Assembly (NCBI RefSeq): GCF_021404465.1
Contig: NZ_JABFTT010000009.1
Coordinates: 154,838-218,837 of the forward strand
DNA: 64,000 nucleotides
Reading direction: 5' to 3'
From: Billgrantia zhangzhouensis
GTDB taxonomy: Bacteria; Pseudomonadota; Gammaproteobacteria; Pseudomonadales; Halomonadaceae
Under the pieces are notes generated by a model, which did not search any database, was not told the origin of the DNA, and saw nothing but the letters and a program-made list of their open reading frames with translations. Position 1 is the first letter of the stretch. Each line of letters opens with the position of its first letter. The translations under genes and the position numbers were made by a program. Shown piece by piece: positions 42,307 through 51,514 of this stretch.

Positions 42307-45300
42307 GCCGGCGCCTCCGTGGTGGTGCGGGTGCCTGCCGCTCGGGCGTCGCCCTGGAACAGCGCATCCAGCGCTTCGATCAGCTCCCGCGGGGGTCGCT
42401 CGGCGTGTACACCGCGGCTCTCCGCATTGGCGCCCCTGAGAAAGACGGTGAGCGAGCCGCCGATATGCCGGTCGTAATCGTAGCCCGGCAGGCGCGCCTT
42501 GAGCAGACGATGCAGGGCCAGCAGGTAGAGCGCGTACTGCAGGTCGTAGCGCTTGGCGGCCACCGCCTGACGCATGGCGTCCTGGCTGTAGGCACTGTCG
42601 TCCGGCCCCAGGTGGTTCGATTTCCAGTCGGCCACGTAGTAGCGCCCATCAAACTCGAACACCAGATCGATGAAGCCCTTGAGCATGCCGTTGAGGGTAT
42701 CGGCATCCAGCGCGGGACGGGGCATGCTGGGGAGTGTGTAAGCACTTACGAGGGCGTCCAGCCGGCGGGTGTCGACCTGACGCGAAGCGAACCAGAACTC
42801 CATCTCCACCTGGTAGCTCGTCAGCGCTTCGAGTGTCAGGCTGCCCGCGCCGTTGGGCAGCGGCAGTGGGGCGGCGAGCAGGGTGCCTAACCAGGCATGC
42901 AGGGTATTCAGCCACGCCTGCCAGCCGCGCACCTGGCAGCGCCGCGCCAGGGTCTCTTCGCGGAGGGACGGATCGCGGGCCACACGGGCGAAGCCGTGTT
43001 CCCCCGCCCATTCGAGAATGCCGTGCAAGAAAGTACCGGGCCCGGGCCCCCTGGGAAACCGATGCAATGAATGATCTGCGCTCGGCCATACGGCGTTACT
43101 CTCTCGTTCGAGATGCTCATTTACAGACACGTAAACTCGTGTGCGAGCCCAGTCCGTCTCTCGCTCGAGAGTGCCTTGTCTGGCCGTCGCTCGATTGCGT
43201 TCATCAACGAGTGGTGACTTGTCGTGCGGCTCTTCGATCACTTCCAGCGCGGTGGCTTCCATGGCGGTGGCGGGTTCCGGCAAGCTGCCGCTACGCTGCG
43301 CTTCGCTGTCATAGGGGGTTGGCGGTAAGTCAGTCCTTACTGGGGCGCTTACCATTTCTCCCGAGAGGCGCAGCGCCGAGTAGCTGGCGATCCACCAGTG
43401 CTCGCGGGCGGGGCGTGCGGGCGTGCGCGCTTCGCCGAGGGTGGCCTCTCGTTCTGTCTGGGTGACGATCTGGGCGTGGGCCGGCGGCGCCGGGGCGATC
43501 TCGATGGCCGCACAGTCGCCCTTGAGCTGGGTAAGCGCGCTGGCGAAACCTGCCGGGCTCAGCGCTTCGCCGTTGGCCAGCAACTGGCCGATGGCGCTAC
43601 CTTCGCCGCCCTTGAGCGGCGCCATGCCGAGCCAGGTGGCGTGGCGCGCGCGGGTCAGCGCCACGTAGAGCTTGCGCAGGTCCTCGCCCAGGCGCTCTCG
43701 GTCGACGGTGGCCAGGGTCTCCTCGTCGGCTTCCAGGCTGATGCGCAGGCGGCCTTCGGCGTCATGCCAGCGCAGCGGCGAGTCGTCCTTCTTCGTCGGG
43801 CGATGGCTACAGATGAAGGGCAGGAACACCAGCGGGTACTCCAGCCCCTTGGACTTGTGAATAGTGATGACCTGCACCAGGTCGGCGTCGCTCTCCAGGC
43901 GCAGTTTGTGGGTGTCGCCCTGGCCTTCCGGGTGCGCGATGGATTCGGCGAGAAAGCGAATCAGCGCGTGTTCGCCGTCGAGCTCCTGGCTGGCGTGCTG
44001 CAGCAGCTCCCCTAAATGAAGCAGGTCGGTAAGCGCTCTCTCACCGTCGCTGGCAGGCCCCCAGGCAAGTAGCCGCGTGGCGACGTCGAAGTCATGGATG
44101 ATCTTGCGCACCAGCGGCAGCACGCCCTGGCGCTGCCACAGCCGGTGGTAATCGCGGAACTGCAGCACGCGGCCTTCCCAGGCCAGTTCATCCTCGTTCA
44201 ACCTGTCCAGCGTGGCAATATCCAGCCCCAGCACGGAAGTGGCCAGGGCGGTACGTAGCAGCCTGTCGTCCTCAGGCGCCGCGCAGGCGCGCAGCCAGGC
44301 ATCGAGCTGGGGGGCGACCGGCGAGGCGAACACCTTGTCCTTGTCGGAGAGATAGACGCTCTTTACCCCGCGCCGGGCCAGCGCCTGGCGGATCGCCCGC
44401 GCCTCGCCCAGGCCGTTGACCAGCACCGCCATATCGGAGGGCTTGAGCGGCTGTAATTCGCCCTGTTCGTTCTGGAAACCGGCACTGCCGCGCTGGCCCT
44501 CGTTGAGCAGCTCGACCATATAGGAGGCGCAGCGCTCGGCCATCACGCCGTGGTAGGCGGTCTTGGAGAGCGGCTCGTCGCTATCGAGCTGCCACAGGGT
44601 CATGGCCGGGAGTGGCTGGCCCTGGCGGGTGAGTGAGTCCTTGCGTCCTTTCGCTCCCACGCGATTGAAAGGCACTGGATTGCTGCCGTCGCCTTCCTTG
44701 AACAGGAAGGCGCCGGGCGGGTGCGCCTCGGCAAATTCGAAGCAGCGGTTCACCGACTCGACCATCTCGCGGCTGGAGCGGAAGTTGGTGCCCAGGGTGA
44801 CGTGGCGGCCTTGGGTGTCGCGGCGGGCGCGCAAGTAGGTGTAGATGTCGGCACCGCGGAAGGCGTAGATCGCCTGTTTGGGGTCGCCGATCAAAAACAC
44901 ACCACACTCACGGCGGTTCTCGCGGATGCGGTACACGCAGTCGAAGATGCGGTACTGCACCGGGTCGGTGTCCTGGAATTCGTCGACCAGGGCGACCGGG
45001 AACTGGCGGCGGATCTGCGCGCCCAGTGCCTCGCAATTGGGGCCAGCCAGCGCCCGGTCGAGGTGCGTCAGCAGTTCGTTGGGGCCCATCTCGGCGCGGT
45101 GTTCCTGCTCGCGGTCGAGCCGCGCCCGGCACCAGTGCACGGCGTGGGTAAGCAGGTCGGCGTACGGGTCGGGCAGGGCGTGAAGTTCGTCCTGCAGCGC
45201 TTCCAGTGCGGCCAGCGCGGGGTGGCCCGGCGGCTCGCCCTTGAGCCAGATATCGGCCATGCCCTGGGGCGTGAGGCGCTTCCAGGCGGCATCGGTCAGG

Positions 45301-46325
45301 CCGGGCCAGGTGGCCTCGCCTTGGCACCATTCGCGTAGCGCGGCGAGCCAGTTGGCGCGGCTGCGGGCATTGAAGCTCTGGCCCTTGAAGGCCTTCTGCT
45401 GGGCGGCCTCTTCGAATAGCGCCTCGCACTCGTCCACCCATGCCGGCCAGGGCGCCTTGAGCTGGGCCAGGCGCTCGGCGGTCTCGCGGCTGGCGTTGGC
45501 GATCGTCTCGGCCGGGGGCGGGGCGTGCTTGTTCAGCGCCTCGGCTTCGGGCATCAGGCCGCGCACGGCAGCGTGCAGTTGCTCGGGCGTGCTCCAGTGG
45601 CGTACCACGCTGGCCAGTTCGTCGGTGTTCAGCGGGTAGTAGAAGCTGCGCCAGTAGTCGCGCACCACCTCGAGTTCCAGCTCGGTCTGGTCGTTTTCCA
45701 GGTCGAGCGAGAACAGGCTGCCGCTGTCGAAGGCATGCTCGCGCAGCATGCGGTAGCACCAGCTGTGGATGGTGGAGACGGCGGCCTCGTCCATCCATTC
45801 GGCGGCGAGCTGCAGGCGGCGGGCGCAGGCGGGCCAAGTGGCGGGGTCGTATTGGTCCCTGAGGGCGATGAGGAGCGGATCTTGTGGCGTCGGGGCTGAT
45901 CCGGCGACAGGCCTCTGCGAGGGCGCTGTGAACCCATCCCTGGGCGCTACTTTTTCCTTCCCTGGAAAAAGACCCTCGCTACGGCCTGTCCCCGGCGCCC
46001 CTCTGACGTGTGCGCTCTCATCGTCAGTAGGCGCGGCTTCGGGCGCCTGTGAAGAGAGAAAGACATTAGCAGCTTCCACCAGCCGCGCGCGGATACGCTC
46101 GCGCAGCTCCTGAGTGGCGGCGTTGGTGAAGGTGACGACGAGAATTTCCGGCGGCGTCAGCGGGCGTTCGAAGGCGGCGTCGTCATCGGCCGAGCGGGCG
46201 CCGAGTACCAGGCGCACATAGAGCAGGGCGATGGTGAAGGTCTTGCCCGTGCCGGCGCTGGCTTCGATGAGGCGGCTGCCATGCAAGGGAAACTGGAGTG
46301 GATTGAGCTGTGTCGCGTCGCTCAT
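42303..46325 (-). CDS. recB: RecBCD enzyme subunit RecB
   Basis: 1340 residues. N-terminal UvrD-type helicase (LIEASAGTGKTFTIALLYVR, LVDEFQDTDPVQYRIFD, ITIHKSKGLEYPLVFLPF) and C-terminal nuclease with GFIDLVFEF and YYVADWKSNHLG (Asp/Asp-Lys of the active site). 3'-5' motor and only nuclease of the complex. Longer than E. coli RecB (1180): part of this is a REP-like palindromic element read in frame at residues ~110-141 and a charged linker ~1010-1090. Overlaps recD; normal partner recC lies 5 kb away. Confidence 0.93.
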   Translation of the reverse strand: MSDATQLNPLQFPLHGSRLIEASAGTGKTFTIALLYVRLVLGARSADDDAAFERPLTPPEILVVTFTNAATQELRERIRARLVEAANVFLSSQAPEAAPTDDESAHVRGAPGTGRSEGLFPGKEKVAPRDGFTAPSQRPVAGSAPTPQDPLLIALRDQYDPATWPACARRLQLAAEWMDEAAVSTIHSWCYRMLREHAFDSGSLFSLDLENDQTELELEVVRDYWRSFYYPLNTDELASVVRHWSTPEQLHAAVRGLMPEAEALNKHAPPPAETIANASRETAERLAQLKAPWPAWVDECEALFEEAAQQKAFKGQSFNARSRANWLAALREWCQGEATWPGLTDAAWKRLTPQGMADIWLKGEPPGHPALAALEALQDELHALPDPYADLLTHAVHWCRARLDREQEHRAEMGPNELLTHLDRALAGPNCEALGAQIRRQFPVALVDEFQDTDPVQYRIFDCVYRIRENRRECGVFLIGDPKQAIYAFRGADIYTYLRARRDTQGRHVTLGTNFRSSREMVESVNRCFEFAEAHPPGAFLFKEGDGSNPVPFNRVGAKGRKDSLTRQGQPLPAMTLWQLDSDEPLSKTAYHGVMAERCASYMVELLNEGQRGSAGFQNEQGELQPLKPSDMAVLVNGLGEARAIRQALARRGVKSVYLSDKDKVFASPVAPQLDAWLRACAAPEDDRLLRTALATSVLGLDIATLDRLNEDELAWEGRVLQFRDYHRLWQRQGVLPLVRKIIHDFDVATRLLAWGPASDGERALTDLLHLGELLQHASQELDGEHALIRFLAESIAHPEGQGDTHKLRLESDADLVQVITIHKSKGLEYPLVFLPFICSHRPTKKDDSPLRWHDAEGRLRISLEADEETLATVDRERLGEDLRKLYVALTRARHATWLGMAPLKGGEGSAIGQLLANGEALSPAGFASALTQLKGDCAAIEIAPAPPAHAQIVTQTEREATLGEARTPARPAREHWWIASYSALRLSGEMVSAPVRTDLPPTPYDSEAQRSGSLPEPATAMEATALEVIEEPHDKSPLVDERNRATARQGTLERETDWARTRVYVSVNEHLERESNAVWPSADHSLHRFPRGPGPGTFLHGILEWAGEHGFARVARDPSLREETLARRCQVRGWQAWLNTLHAWLGTLLAAPLPLPNGAGSLTLEALTSYQVEMEFWFASRQVDTRRLDALVSAYTLPSMPRPALDADTLNGMLKGFIDLVFEFDGRYYVADWKSNHLGPDDSAYSQDAMRQAVAAKRYDLQYALYLLALHRLLKARLPGYDYDRHIGGSLTVFLRGANAESRGVHAERPPRELIEALDALFQGDARAAGTRTTTEAPA
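45901..45995. repeat. REP-like palindromic element inserted in frame in recB
   Basis: The outer 22-base arms 45901-45922 and 45974-45995 are inverted copies (18 of 22 match; core GACAGGCC and GCGAGG). Inside are a TTTTTCC / GGAAAAA hairpin and a repeated GGGCGCT. From memory, similar strings (CAGGGATGGGTTCACAGCG on the other strand) are common intergenic elements in Halomonas genomes. It adds about 32 codons without a stop. Confidence 0.65.
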
Positions 46326-46636
46326 TAGCTATCTCCCTTGACAGCGTAAGGGGCTTGCATATTTAGCTACCAGGCCACCCAGACCCTCCGTGCGGTCACT
46401 CTGGGCCACCACCAAGCCAAAAAGAGGAAGGGCAGCAGAAAGCGACATGGGCATCCTCAAAAACTCGGGCAAGCCCACATGGTGCACTAGGTGGCGGTTT
46501 TACTCTACTTGGTAGCTACCTATTGGCTTAGTCCACTATTTCAAAACCAGCCGCTGACAGAGGTGCTTTGAGACCGAGTTCTGGCCATAGCGTCATGGCA
46601 CGCTGTGGCCAAAGCTTCTCGCGAAGGCTCCGCGTA
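46326..46636. other. Non-coding gap between recB and the MocR gene
   Basis: 311 bases with no convincing ORF, RNA or terminator. TAGCTACC occurs twice (near 46355 and 46515), the second within the palindrome GGTAGCTACC. It should hold the recB promoter, since recB can no longer be read from the recC promoter. Confidence 0.5.
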
Positions 46637-48058
46637 TTATGCGTGGCGCTGGATGAGGGCTTCGAGGTGTCGGCAACTGCTCTCGAGGACCGCATCCGAT
46701 AGGTTCGTCACGCCAAGTAGTAGCCCACTTTTCGCCTTACCATTGTCATCGGCATACCAGATAGACAGTGGCGCAGGAGCGAGCCCCAGCGCCTCAGCAG
46801 CTTCTGCGATTTTTACATCATCGGCTTCGTCGGGCAGTGTCAGCAGTAGGGATAATCCTGCCATGGTGTTGGATGACAACGCTTGCCCCAGTTGTTGCAG
46901 CAAGGCATCGCGGCGCTGAGCATATAGCCTCTTCATGCGCCGTATATGGCGTAAGTAGTAGCCATCACGCATGAAAGCCGCAACGGCCAACTGGGTCGCT
47001 AACGATGAAGCTGGCGATAGTGCAGCGGCAACGTCTCCGAAAAGGTTCACCAGCGCCGACGGCACGACCATGAAACCGAGCCGCAGCGTGGGGCTGATGG
47101 TCTTGCTGAAGGTTCCGATATGGATGACGCGTCCATCGCCGTCCAGTGACGCCAGCGCTGGAGTGGCCTTGCCACCGAGCTTTAGTTCGCTGAGGTAGTC
47201 GTCTTCGATGACCCAGGCGTCTGCCGCAGCCGCCCATTGGAGCAGGGCGCACCGCCTGGACAGCGAGAGCGATACGCCCAGTGGTGCCTGTTGGCTGGCC
47301 GTAACAATGGCGAGAGACGCATCTGGAGCACGCCTTAACCCCTCAGCGACATCCAGTCCCTCTGTGTCGACCGAGATAGGGACCGGAATGTAGCCGGCCA
47401 GTGATACCGCTCGACTAGCCAGTGGGTAGCCGGGATCCTCTACCCAGACCTGTCGGTTACCAAGCTCAAGCGCGTGCAGGGCAAGGCCTAGTGCGCCGGC
47501 ATAGCCGTTAGTGATGATGACCTGGTCGGCGGAACACGGTAGACCGCGAGCGACCGATAGATAGGCGGCGATTTCCTTTCGCAGCTCCCTTTCTCCCCGA
47601 GGATCGTGGTAGCGAGTGGCTTCCATGGCGGCAAGTCGTGCATAGCGAGTGATGGTGCGGGACCATACCTTGTAAGGAAACATGTCCGACGCCGGAACAC
47701 CGACCTGAAAGGGTTTCGGCGAGCTGTCGAAATCACGGTAGAGCTCTGGCAGTGGCAGCCGAGTGGGAACCTCGTCAGGGTTGGTCTGGGCGGTGGGCAA
47801 TGGGCTCGCGACGAAGGTTCCCGCGGCACCACGAGCGACTACCAGTTGGGCGTCGGCCAGCCGTTCATAGGCGGTTTTTACCGTGCCTCTGGCAACGCCC
47901 AACTGGGTGGCTAGATCGTGCCAGGAGGGGAGGCGTGCCCCCTCATAGAGATGCCCCTCGCGGATCGCGGTGGCAATGCTGTCGCGTATCTGCTCGGCCA
48001 GCGAACGTCGGTGGAGCCGATCGACAGCGATGCGGAGAGAGTTCATGGTCCGAGTCAT
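46637..48058 (-). CDS. MocR/PdxR-family regulator (GntR helix-turn-helix plus aminotransferase fold)
   Basis: 473 residues. N-terminal GntR winged helix (~12-80; LAEQIRDSIATAIREGHLYE, LGVARGTVKTAYERL), then a fold-type-I aminotransferase domain with the PLP lysine in GTFSKTISPTLRLGF and VIEDDYLSE. MocR proteins sense PLP or amino compounds. Divergent from the TlpA-DsbD pair, which it probably controls, with a GGTAC/GTACTG motif between them. Inserted in a region that separates recC from recB. Confidence 0.88.
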   Translation of the reverse strand: MTRTMNSLRIAVDRLHRRSLAEQIRDSIATAIREGHLYEGARLPSWHDLATQLGVARGTVKTAYERLADAQLVVARGAAGTFVASPLPTAQTNPDEVPTRLPLPELYRDFDSSPKPFQVGVPASDMFPYKVWSRTITRYARLAAMEATRYHDPRGERELRKEIAAYLSVARGLPCSADQVIITNGYAGALGLALHALELGNRQVWVEDPGYPLASRAVSLAGYIPVPISVDTEGLDVAEGLRRAPDASLAIVTASQQAPLGVSLSLSRRCALLQWAAAADAWVIEDDYLSELKLGGKATPALASLDGDGRVIHIGTFSKTISPTLRLGFMVVPSALVNLFGDVAAALSPASSLATQLAVAAFMRDGYYLRHIRRMKRLYAQRRDALLQQLGQALSSNTMAGLSLLLTLPDEADDVKIAEAAEALGLAPAPLSIWYADDNGKAKSGLLLGVTNLSDAVLESSCRHLEALIQRHA

Positions 48059-48080
48059 GGTATACCGACTTTGTCAGTTC

Positions 48081-48105
48081 TTGGTACTTTTTTCTGTACT
48101 GTGCC
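48081..48105. promoter_or_regulatory. Candidate MocR binding site
   Basis: In the 134-base divergent gap: TTGGTAC, seven bases, then GTACTGTGCC, an imperfect inverted repeat around a T-run. Location fits joint control of the MocR gene and the thiol-redox operon. Assigned by position only. Confidence 0.35.
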
Positions 48106-48192
48106 ACCCCCAGACTACTCTACTGCCAAACCACTCTCCACTGCTGCTGAAGCGGTATTCAGCTGCTGTTCAGGCCGACAAGGAACCTCAAG

Positions 48193-49290
48193 ATGCCAAC
48201 TCGAACACCTACGATCCGCTATGGATTGCTGCTGGCACTGTTGGTCAGTGGCCTTTGCACCACCTCCGTGTCAAGCGCCACCAGCGATACGCAGAGTGAG
48301 GAACAGGCCGTCGAGGCCTATGACCAGGAGGCTGACGGCGAGCGTCGCGCCAGGAGTGCAGGAGAGTCTCTGATCGGCCAGCCAGGACCCGAAGTCACGG
48401 TCACCACCCTGGATGGTGAACAGATTGCACTATCCGAACTGTATGGCGAAAAGCCCGTGTATCTGAAATTCTGGGCAACCTGGTGCGTACCTTGCCGTCA
48501 GCAGATGCCTGGTTTCCAGGAAATTTATGAAACGTACGGCGATGAGATACAGGTCATAGCGGTCAACACCGGTTTCAGCGATACCGTCGATGCCGCGCGT
48601 AAGTATCGCGAAGAGATGGGCCTTGGCATGCCGATCACGGTAGATGATGGCACCCTCGCCGAAGCACTCAATCTACGAGTCACGCCGCAGCATGTGCTCA
48701 TCGACCGTAGTGGACATATTTCCTATATCGGGCATCGAGATGACCAGCAGTTCGAAGATGCTCTCCAGCGAGTCGTGCGGGGCAACGATGAGGGTGATAG
48801 TGCCACGCAAGGTGCCGATACCGCGAAGGTGCAAGCGCTGAACATTGGCGATAGCGTCGACGGACTCACGCTAAACACTCTCTCTGGCGATGTTGTTGAG
48901 TTGTTTGATGATGGCACTGACAACCCTCGTGGCATCGTATTCTTTGCCCCTTGGTGCGAGTGGTATCTGGAGGAAAGCCAGCCGGAAACGTCTCAAGCGT
49001 GTCGCCGCGTTCGTGAAACCGTGGATGGTCTGGCCAGGCAAGGTGACATCGACTGGATCGGGGTTTCATCCGGGCTCTGGGCATCACAAGAGGATCTTGA
49101 AGATTACCGCGACGCCAACGAAGTCAGTATTCCTCTTGCCCTTGATGCCAGTGGTAACTTCTATCGTGCCTTCGACGTCCAAGAGATTCCCACCGTCGTG
49201 TTGATTGACAGTAATGGCCATGTGGCCAAGCGCCTGGGTCCCCAGGATACGGCGTTGGCTGAAGCAGTACAGAGCATCGCTGCCAAGTGA
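48193..49290 (+). CDS. Periplasmic TlpA-like protein with two thioredoxin-fold domains
   Basis: 365 residues. Signal peptide (YGLLLALLVSGLCTTSVSSA). First domain (~60-205) has an active CVPC (C98, C101) in FWATWCVPCRQQMPGF and the cis-Pro in RVTPQHVLI. Second domain (~225-365) keeps the fold, FFAPWCEWY (C255) and EIPTVVLIDS, but the second Cys of the pair is Tyr, so it cannot do the usual dithiol chemistry. Likely exchanges electrons with the DsbD-type protein coded next, in the periplasm. Confidence 0.82.
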   Translation: MPTRTPTIRYGLLLALLVSGLCTTSVSSATSDTQSEEQAVEAYDQEADGERRARSAGESLIGQPGPEVTVTTLDGEQIALSELYGEKPVYLKFWATWCVPCRQQMPGFQEIYETYGDEIQVIAVNTGFSDTVDAARKYREEMGLGMPITVDDGTLAEALNLRVTPQHVLIDRSGHISYIGHRDDQQFEDALQRVVRGNDEGDSATQGADTAKVQALNIGDSVDGLTLNTLSGDVVELFDDGTDNPRGIVFFAPWCEWYLEESQPETSQACRRVRETVDGLARQGDIDWIGVSSGLWASQEDLEDYRDANEVSIPLALDASGNFYRAFDVQEIPTVVLIDSNGHVAKRLGPQDTALAEAVQSIAAK

Positions 49291-49306
49291 TACCAGACGA
49301 TTTCCG

Positions 49307-51493
49307 ATGCTGACCACCATTCAACGGAGAAGCCCATCCCTGATGGGCCTGTTGTCTATGCCAACCATTATGATGCGCGGTCTCGTCGCGGTTCGTCTGC
49401 TGGCGTTGATCTCTGTAGTAAGCGTACTGAGCTTGATACCACCAGGCGCGGCCGTGGCACAAGGCTCCGCCGAGGGCCAAAGCGATGTGATGATTCGGAC
49501 ATCGCTTATGGCAGAGAGTGCTCGTCCGGCAGCGGGAGAGCAGACAACGCTTGCCGTCGTCATGCAACCTCAGGATGGTTGGCACGGCTACTGGAAACAG
49601 CCCGGGAGCGTGGGGCTTGCATCACAGTTTGACTGGCAACTGCCCGATGGAGTGACGGTAGGAGAGCCGGCATATCCGGTCCCCGAGACGCTGCTCATCG
49701 ATGACTTGATGAACCATGTTTACGAACACCCGTACGCCATTCTGGTGCCGCTGAATGTACCGGACCACCTGGGCGAGGGGACGACGATTCCTGTCCGGCT
49801 CGACCTTCAATATCTGGCCTGTCGAGAAGATGCCTGCATTCCCGAAAGGGCGACGCTATCGACGCAACTGTCTGTCGGTGATGGCGCGGCATCGCCCCGT
49901 CACCAATCGGACTTTGATCATTGGCGCCAGGCCTTGCCGCGACCTTTGGGCGCACGAGCCACCTACGAGCATACGGGCGACCGCATTCGCATCGCCATTC
50001 CCTTGCCAGCCAGCGTCAAGCTGGATCAACCGCACCTGTTTGTCGCTAATGATGAAGCCGTCGATCCGGCCGCCCGGCAGAATTTCAGCCGCCAGGGGGA
50101 TGAGCTTATCGTCGAGACGGCGGCGGGAGTGACATTGCCAGAGCCTCTCGAGGCGGTAGTGACACTTGCTGGGGGCACGGGATTGGCCTTCCAGGCGGAT
50201 GCGGGTTCTGTACCTGCGCCGGATGTTAATGGGTATGTCACCAATGACAGCGCTGAAGAAAAGCGTACGAGTGGCACCGTTGGCGTAATACTGACGGCGC
50301 TGTTCGGAGCCATTGCCGGCGGGATACTGCTCAATGTCATGCCGTGCGTATTTCCGATTCTGAGCCTCAAGGTACTGAGCCTGGCAAGATTGTCCGGCGG
50401 CCCTCGTGAAGCGAGGCGAGAAGCCCTTGCCTATACGGCAGGCGTCGTCGGGGTATGCATTCTGCTCGGGGCGGGGATACTTGCCTTGCGTGCCGCTGGG
50501 GCTCAGGTTGGCTGGGCCTTTCAGCTCCAGGAGCCTCGTGTCATTGTCGGCTTGACGCTTCTGATTACGGCAATTGCCTTCAATCTGGCGGGTTTGTTCG
50601 AACTTGGCGGGTTCAATGGCGGGGCTCAGTTGGCCGAGAAGGGCGGCGCCACTGGGGCTTTCTGGACCGGAGTACTGGCAGCCTTCGTGGCAACTCCCTG
50701 TTCGGGGCCGTTCATGGCAACGGCACTGGGTACCGCAATATTGTTGCCACCGCTGGCAGCACTGACGATTTTCGCGGGGCTGGGGTTGGGCATTGCGCTA
50801 CCTTTTCTGATCCTCGGCTACTTTCCTGCACTCAGTCGCAAGCTACCGCGTCCTGGGCCATGGATGCAGAGCGTCAGGCACGCCTTGGCCATTCCGATGT
50901 TCGTAACCGCGTTGGCGCTGCTCTGGGTGCTGGGACAGCAGCTATCCAGTGATGGCGTGGTCGCCACCCTGGCCGTAGTCATGCTACTGGCGGCAGGGCT
51001 CTGGTTGACAGGCCTGCGCCAACGTAGCGGAAAACGCGGGTCTTGGGGACCGTCAGTTTGTACTGCCGTGGTGGCGCTGAGCGCTGGATGGTTCATTCCA
51101 GCGGCGTTTCCACAGAGCTCTGATTCACAGCTTCTGGGCGCTGCCGATGAATCTCGTCAGTTATTGAGTTTCGATGAAATTCGTCTCGATGAGTTACGTG
51201 AACAGAACACACCGTTATTCGTGTATTTCACGGCGGACTGGTGCGTGACCTGCAAGGTGAATGAAAAGAGTGCCATTGATCGCCAGACGACACGTGATGC
51301 TTTTCAACAGGCTGGCGTGACCACCATGGTGGGAGACTGGACCAATGGGGATCCCGCCATTACGGCCTTTCTCAATCGCCATGACAGAACCGGCGTGCCT
51401 CTTTATCTGTGGTATGCGCCAGGGGCTGAGAAACCCAAAATGTTACCGCAATTGCTCACTCCGACATTGCTCGCTGATCTAGTCACCGAATGA
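49307..51493 (+). CDS. DsbD/ScsB-type thiol:disulfide interchange protein
   Basis: 728 residues from ATG 49307 (later in-frame Mets also precede the signal peptide). Order: signal peptide, N-terminal domain with ACREDACIP cysteines, eight-span membrane domain with MPCVFPILSLKVL and ATPCSGPFMATALG cysteines, and C-terminal thioredoxin domain with DWCVTC. It moves electrons from cytoplasmic thioredoxin across the membrane to periplasmic partners, here most likely the TlpA-like protein before it. Ends 21 bases from the recC stop, convergent. Confidence 0.85.
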   Translation: MLTTIQRRSPSLMGLLSMPTIMMRGLVAVRLLALISVVSVLSLIPPGAAVAQGSAEGQSDVMIRTSLMAESARPAAGEQTTLAVVMQPQDGWHGYWKQPGSVGLASQFDWQLPDGVTVGEPAYPVPETLLIDDLMNHVYEHPYAILVPLNVPDHLGEGTTIPVRLDLQYLACREDACIPERATLSTQLSVGDGAASPRHQSDFDHWRQALPRPLGARATYEHTGDRIRIAIPLPASVKLDQPHLFVANDEAVDPAARQNFSRQGDELIVETAAGVTLPEPLEAVVTLAGGTGLAFQADAGSVPAPDVNGYVTNDSAEEKRTSGTVGVILTALFGAIAGGILLNVMPCVFPILSLKVLSLARLSGGPREARREALAYTAGVVGVCILLGAGILALRAAGAQVGWAFQLQEPRVIVGLTLLITAIAFNLAGLFELGGFNGGAQLAEKGGATGAFWTGVLAAFVATPCSGPFMATALGTAILLPPLAALTIFAGLGLGIALPFLILGYFPALSRKLPRPGPWMQSVRHALAIPMFVTALALLWVLGQQLSSDGVVATLAVVMLLAAGLWLTGLRQRSGKRGSWGPSVCTAVVALSAGWFIPAAFPQSSDSQLLGAADESRQLLSFDEIRLDELREQNTPLFVYFTADWCVTCKVNEKSAIDRQTTRDAFQQAGVTTMVGDWTNGDPAITAFLNRHDRTGVPLYLWYAPGAEKPKMLPQLLTPTLLADLVTE

Positions 51494-51514
51494 AAGTCGG
51501 TGAGCGGCTTATGT

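Noticed and set aside
43030..43470. Plus-strand Arg/Ser-rich ORFs within recB
   Set aside because: Shadows of the long recB frame with unnatural composition.
49205..49306. N-terminal extension of the DsbD protein
   Set aside because: Overlaps the end of the TlpA gene in another frame and would place ~50 extra residues before the signal peptide.
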